DNA from: Bacillus massilinigeriensis | GTDB lineage: Bacteria; Bacillota; Bacilli; Bacillales; Cytobacillaceae | Reading direction: 5' to 3' | NCBI RefSeq assembly: GCF_900111815.1 | Contig: NZ_LT630004.1 | Span: forward strand, 52,443 to 116,442 | Length of the DNA: 64,000 nt | The notes under the pieces: generated by a model | Database searches by the model: none | The model's input: the letters and a program-made list of their open reading frames with translations, nothing else | What the model was told of the DNA's origin: nothing | Translations under genes and position numbers: made by a program | Shown: in pieces, positions 61,767 through 64,000 of the stretch | Layout: the number at the start of each line of letters is the position of its first letter | Position numbering within the stretch: the stretch's first letter is position 1

Positions 61767-61810
61767 TTGTAACATTTTTAATATTGCCTCATACAAGGAC
61801 GATGTTACAA
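61767..61810. promoter_or_regulatory. Inverted repeat in the ygbA-like promoter region
   Basis: TTGTAACAT (61767-61775) and ATGTTACAA (61802-61810) form a perfect 9-bp inverted repeat spaced by 26 bp. A third half-site, ATGTAACAT, overlaps the start codon. They may be sites of a redox or NO-responsive regulator. Confidence 0.5.
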
Positions 61811-61834
61811 TCAACTTGAAAAGAGGGATGTAAC

Positions 61835-62158
61835 ATGGGACGCGCTAAGAGGGAACCTAATGATGGTCCTGTTATCAGAAAGGAAAAAGAAATGGTTTCG
61901 AAAATGATTGACCTTTACTGCAGGAAGAAGCATCACTCCGCAGCATTGTGCCAGGAGTGCAGCCAGCTGAAGGAATACGCGCATCTTCGCCTGTCGCTTT
62001 GCCGTTTTGGGGAAGAAAAGACAGCATGCTCGAATTGTTCTGTCCATTGCTATAAGCCCGTTTTTCGGGAAAAAATGAAATCGGTCATGCGTTATTCCGG
62101 CCCGTGGATGCTGCTGTATCATCCTATTTACTCCATCAAACACTTGCTGAACAAATAA
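61835..62158 (+). CDS. YgbA-family protein (nitrous oxide-stimulated promoter family)
   Basis: A 107-residue protein with four to six conserved cysteines: MIDLYCRKKHHSAALCQECSQLKEYA and TACSNCSVHCYKPVFREKMKSVMRYSGPWML. This matches YgbA, a small protein induced by nitric oxide in several bacteria and thought to aid recovery. AGAGGG precedes the ATG. It is alone, with a palindromic promoter region. Confidence 0.88.
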   Translation: MGRAKREPNDGPVIRKEKEMVSKMIDLYCRKKHHSAALCQECSQLKEYAHLRLSLCRFGEEKTACSNCSVHCYKPVFREKMKSVMRYSGPWMLLYHPIYSIKHLLNK

Positions 62159-62376
62159 AATGTTTAATATCGGGGACAGCAAATCAAGATATTAGAAGCA
62201 TTGTCTGTCTCCCTTAATCACTATAAATATGAAATCGCTTTCCCGCTGCTTTTCAAAATAGTATTGTCCTATTCGTTTTCTTAAGCAAAAATGTCAGCAA
62301 GGGGGCCGGATTGTAAAGATTGTGCCAGTGTCGCTGTCCAAAGGGTTAGAAATTAAATGTATGGGGGAATGCCATT

Positions 62377-63819
62377 ATGATGAAGTTTCTTCAAAACCTT
62401 GGCCGATCGCTAATGCTTCCGGTCGCCGTTCTTCCAGCCGCTGCCGTTCTTATGGGAATCGGTTACTGGATCGATCCTTCTGGCTGGGGCGGAGGCAATG
62501 CGGCAGCTGCTTTCTTAATCAAGGCCGGCAGTTCCATCATTGACAATATGGGGATGCTTTTCGCACTTGGTGTCGCGCTTGGGATGTCAAAGGAAAAGGA
62601 CGGCTCTGCCGCACTGAGCGGACTTCTCGCATTCCTTGTTGTGACAACATTGCTGTCGCCAGCATCTGTTGCGATGCTGCAAGGTGTGGATGTGGAAAGT
62701 GTAAATCCTGGTTTTACAAAAATAGAAAACCAATTTATCGGTATTTTATCGGGTATCATTGCTGCTGCGATGTACAATCGTTTCAGCCATGTGAAGTTAC
62801 CGGATGCACTGGCGTTCTTCAGCGGAAAGCGGCTCGTTCCGATTATGACATCTGTAGCGATGATGCTCATTTCCGTTGCGTTGTTCTTTATCTGGCCAGC
62901 GGTATTCAGCTCGCTTGTATCGTTCGGGGAAGCGATCAGTAAGCTGGGAGCGGTTGGCGCAGGTCTTTACGGTTTCTTCAACCGGCTGTTAATCCCGACA
63001 GGACTCCATCACGCTTTAAACTCTGTTTTCTGGTTTGACGTTGCCGGCATTAACGACATCGGAAACTTCTGGAGCGGAAAAGGGGTAAAAGGAGTTACCG
63101 GAATGTACCAGGCTGGCTTTTTCCCGATCATGATGTTCGGATTGCCTGCTGCTGCGCTAGCGATGTACCATACAGCGAAGGATAAACGGAAGAAGCAGGT
63201 ATACTCTCTTATGCTCGCAGCAGGAATTGCCGCATTTTTCACAGGGGTAACAGAGCCGCTTGAATTCGCCTTCATGTTCGCAGCGCCGCTTCTCTATGTG
63301 GTTCACGCTGTTCTGACAGGGATTTCTCTCTGTATTGCGGCAACCTTCCATTGGACAGCGGGATTCGGCTTCAGCGCTGGCTTTGTTGACTTGTTCTTGA
63401 GCTCAAGGCTTCCGCTTGCAAACGAGCCGTATATGCTGATTGTTCAAGGCCTTGTATTTGCGGTTATTTACTACTTCATATTCCGCTTCTTGATTATCCG
63501 CTTCAATCTTGCGACACCAGGCCGTGAAAAAGAAGAAGAGGGCGCAGTAGAAGAAAACGTGGAAAAGGGCGATAACAAATACGCTGCGATGGCTGCGAAG
63601 ATTTATGACGGCCTCGGCGGTGATGAAAACGTAACAGCAGTCGATTACTGTGCGACAAGGCTTCGCGTCGAAGTGAAAAGTATGGACGGGGTCGATCAGC
63701 AAAAAATCAAGAGTACTGGCGTTCCTGGCATCAATGTCGTCGGAGCGAACAATATCCAAGTCATCATTGGACCACATGTTCAATTTGTGGCGGATGAAGT
63801 GGAAAAACTTCGCAAATAA
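62377..63819 (+). CDS. nagP: N-acetylglucosamine PTS permease EIICB, NagP
   Basis: A 480-residue EIIC-EIIB protein. Features of the GlcNAc class are SLMLPVAVLPAAAVLMGIGYWIDP, FNRLLIPTGLHHALNSVFWF, DVAGINDIGNFW and FFTGVTEPLEFAF. The EIIB phosphorylation site is about Cys425 in VDYCATRLRV. No EIIA is attached. Two ATG codons are adjacent (62377, 62380). The 217-bp stretch upstream shows no clear operator, though GCCGGATTGTAAAGATTGTG is a possible regulatory element. Confidence 0.93.
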   Translation: MMKFLQNLGRSLMLPVAVLPAAAVLMGIGYWIDPSGWGGGNAAAAFLIKAGSSIIDNMGMLFALGVALGMSKEKDGSAALSGLLAFLVVTTLLSPASVAMLQGVDVESVNPGFTKIENQFIGILSGIIAAAMYNRFSHVKLPDALAFFSGKRLVPIMTSVAMMLISVALFFIWPAVFSSLVSFGEAISKLGAVGAGLYGFFNRLLIPTGLHHALNSVFWFDVAGINDIGNFWSGKGVKGVTGMYQAGFFPIMMFGLPAAALAMYHTAKDKRKKQVYSLMLAAGIAAFFTGVTEPLEFAFMFAAPLLYVVHAVLTGISLCIAATFHWTAGFGFSAGFVDLFLSSRLPLANEPYMLIVQGLVFAVIYYFIFRFLIIRFNLATPGREKEEEGAVEENVEKGDNKYAAMAAKIYDGLGGDENVTAVDYCATRLRVEVKSMDGVDQQKIKSTGVPGINVVGANNIQVIIGPHVQFVADEVEKLRK

Positions 63820-63824
63820 TGGGA

Positions 63825-63861
63825 GGAGCAGCGCAATGTAATCGGTGCTGCTCCTTTTTAT
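63825..63861 (+). terminator. Intrinsic terminator of nagP
   Basis: GGAGCAGC and GCTGCTCC pair around 14 nt and are followed by TTTTTATT. Confidence 0.92.
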
Positions 63862-63922
63862 TGCATAAGAGGAGCTGAGGCACTTTCGTTTATAAAAGTC
63901 ATTCAGAAGGAAGGGTTAATCG

Positions 63923-64000
63923 ATGGATTTAAATACAGTTATGCAGGAGCTTGAGGCTCTCGGCAAGGAGCGGACGAAGAAAATGTACATATCAAACGGC
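63923..64000 (+). CDS. DNA alkylation repair protein, 5' end only
   Basis: Only 26 codons are in the window: MDLNTVMQELEALGKERTKK, then MYISNG. This is the usual start of AlkD-like HEAT-repeat DNA glycosylases in Bacillaceae. AGAAGGAAGG lies upstream of the ATG. The rest is beyond the window edge. Confidence 0.7.
   Translation, partial: MDLNTVMQELEALGKERTKKMYISNG

Overview
This window is Firmicutes DNA, most likely from a spore-forming member of the Bacillaceae. The evidence is strong Shine-Dalgarno sites with frequent TTG/GTG starts, a CwlJ-type cortex hydrolase, DUF1659/DUF2922/YvrJ cassettes, a treP-treA-treR operon with Bacillus-type TreR and cre sites, and T-tailed intrinsic terminators. 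I cannot name the species. I see no rRNA, tRNA or CRISPR array.

Region 1 (1 to about 22.5 kb) is AT-rich accessory DNA. An IS21-family element (istA tail, istB) has cut into tnsA of a Tn7-like transposon. After it come intact tnsB, tnsC and a TniQ/TnsD gene in one overlapping operon, then the cargo. The cargo holds (i) a three-gene ATP-grasp/precursor-peptide/membrane-protein cassette on the minus strand that looks like a graspetide (omega-ester peptide) system, (ii) a long run of small genes of the kind found as orphan immunity genes (DUF1835/DUF3658, YcxB-like, DUF5071, DUF4279, DUF3885, CPCC, DUF4275), (iii) a SIR2-domain defence gene split by a frameshift in a run of nine A, and (iv) a DarT/DarG toxin-antitoxin pair. 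The far end of the transposon is not resolved, but base composition and gene content change after darG.

Region 2 (22.6 to 45.5 kb) is host-like chromosome of higher GC. It has small metabolic genes, a MutS2-like ATPase lacking the Smr domain, two tandem arrays of about 333-bp modules carrying 21-bp-period repeats, an EcsC-family gene, a nucleoside-type cluster resembling E. coli yegTUVW (ADP-ribosylglycohydrolase, permease with an in-frame stop, PfkB kinase, regulator remnant), cwlJ, an amino-acid antiporter with an aminotransferase, and several decayed genes. The MutS2-like gene is preceded by a promoter, a seven-codon leader ORF and mutually exclusive RNA stems ending in an intrinsic terminator. 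This is a textbook layout for ribosome-mediated attenuation.

Region 3 (45.5 to 58.5 kb) is built around three copies of a DUF1659-DUF2922-(YvrJ) cassette, two of them damaged. They flank a lipase/lipoprotein locus that is itself partly duplicated, and a trehalose operon (treP, treA, treR) with an SRAP-family gene. An IS4-family element with perfect 13-bp inverted repeats and a 7-bp target duplication follows.

Region 4 (58.5 to 64 kb) carries a thioredoxin-like gene, arsR-arsB-arsC, a YgbA-family gene, the N-acetylglucosamine PTS permease gene nagP, and the first codons of a DNA alkylation repair gene.
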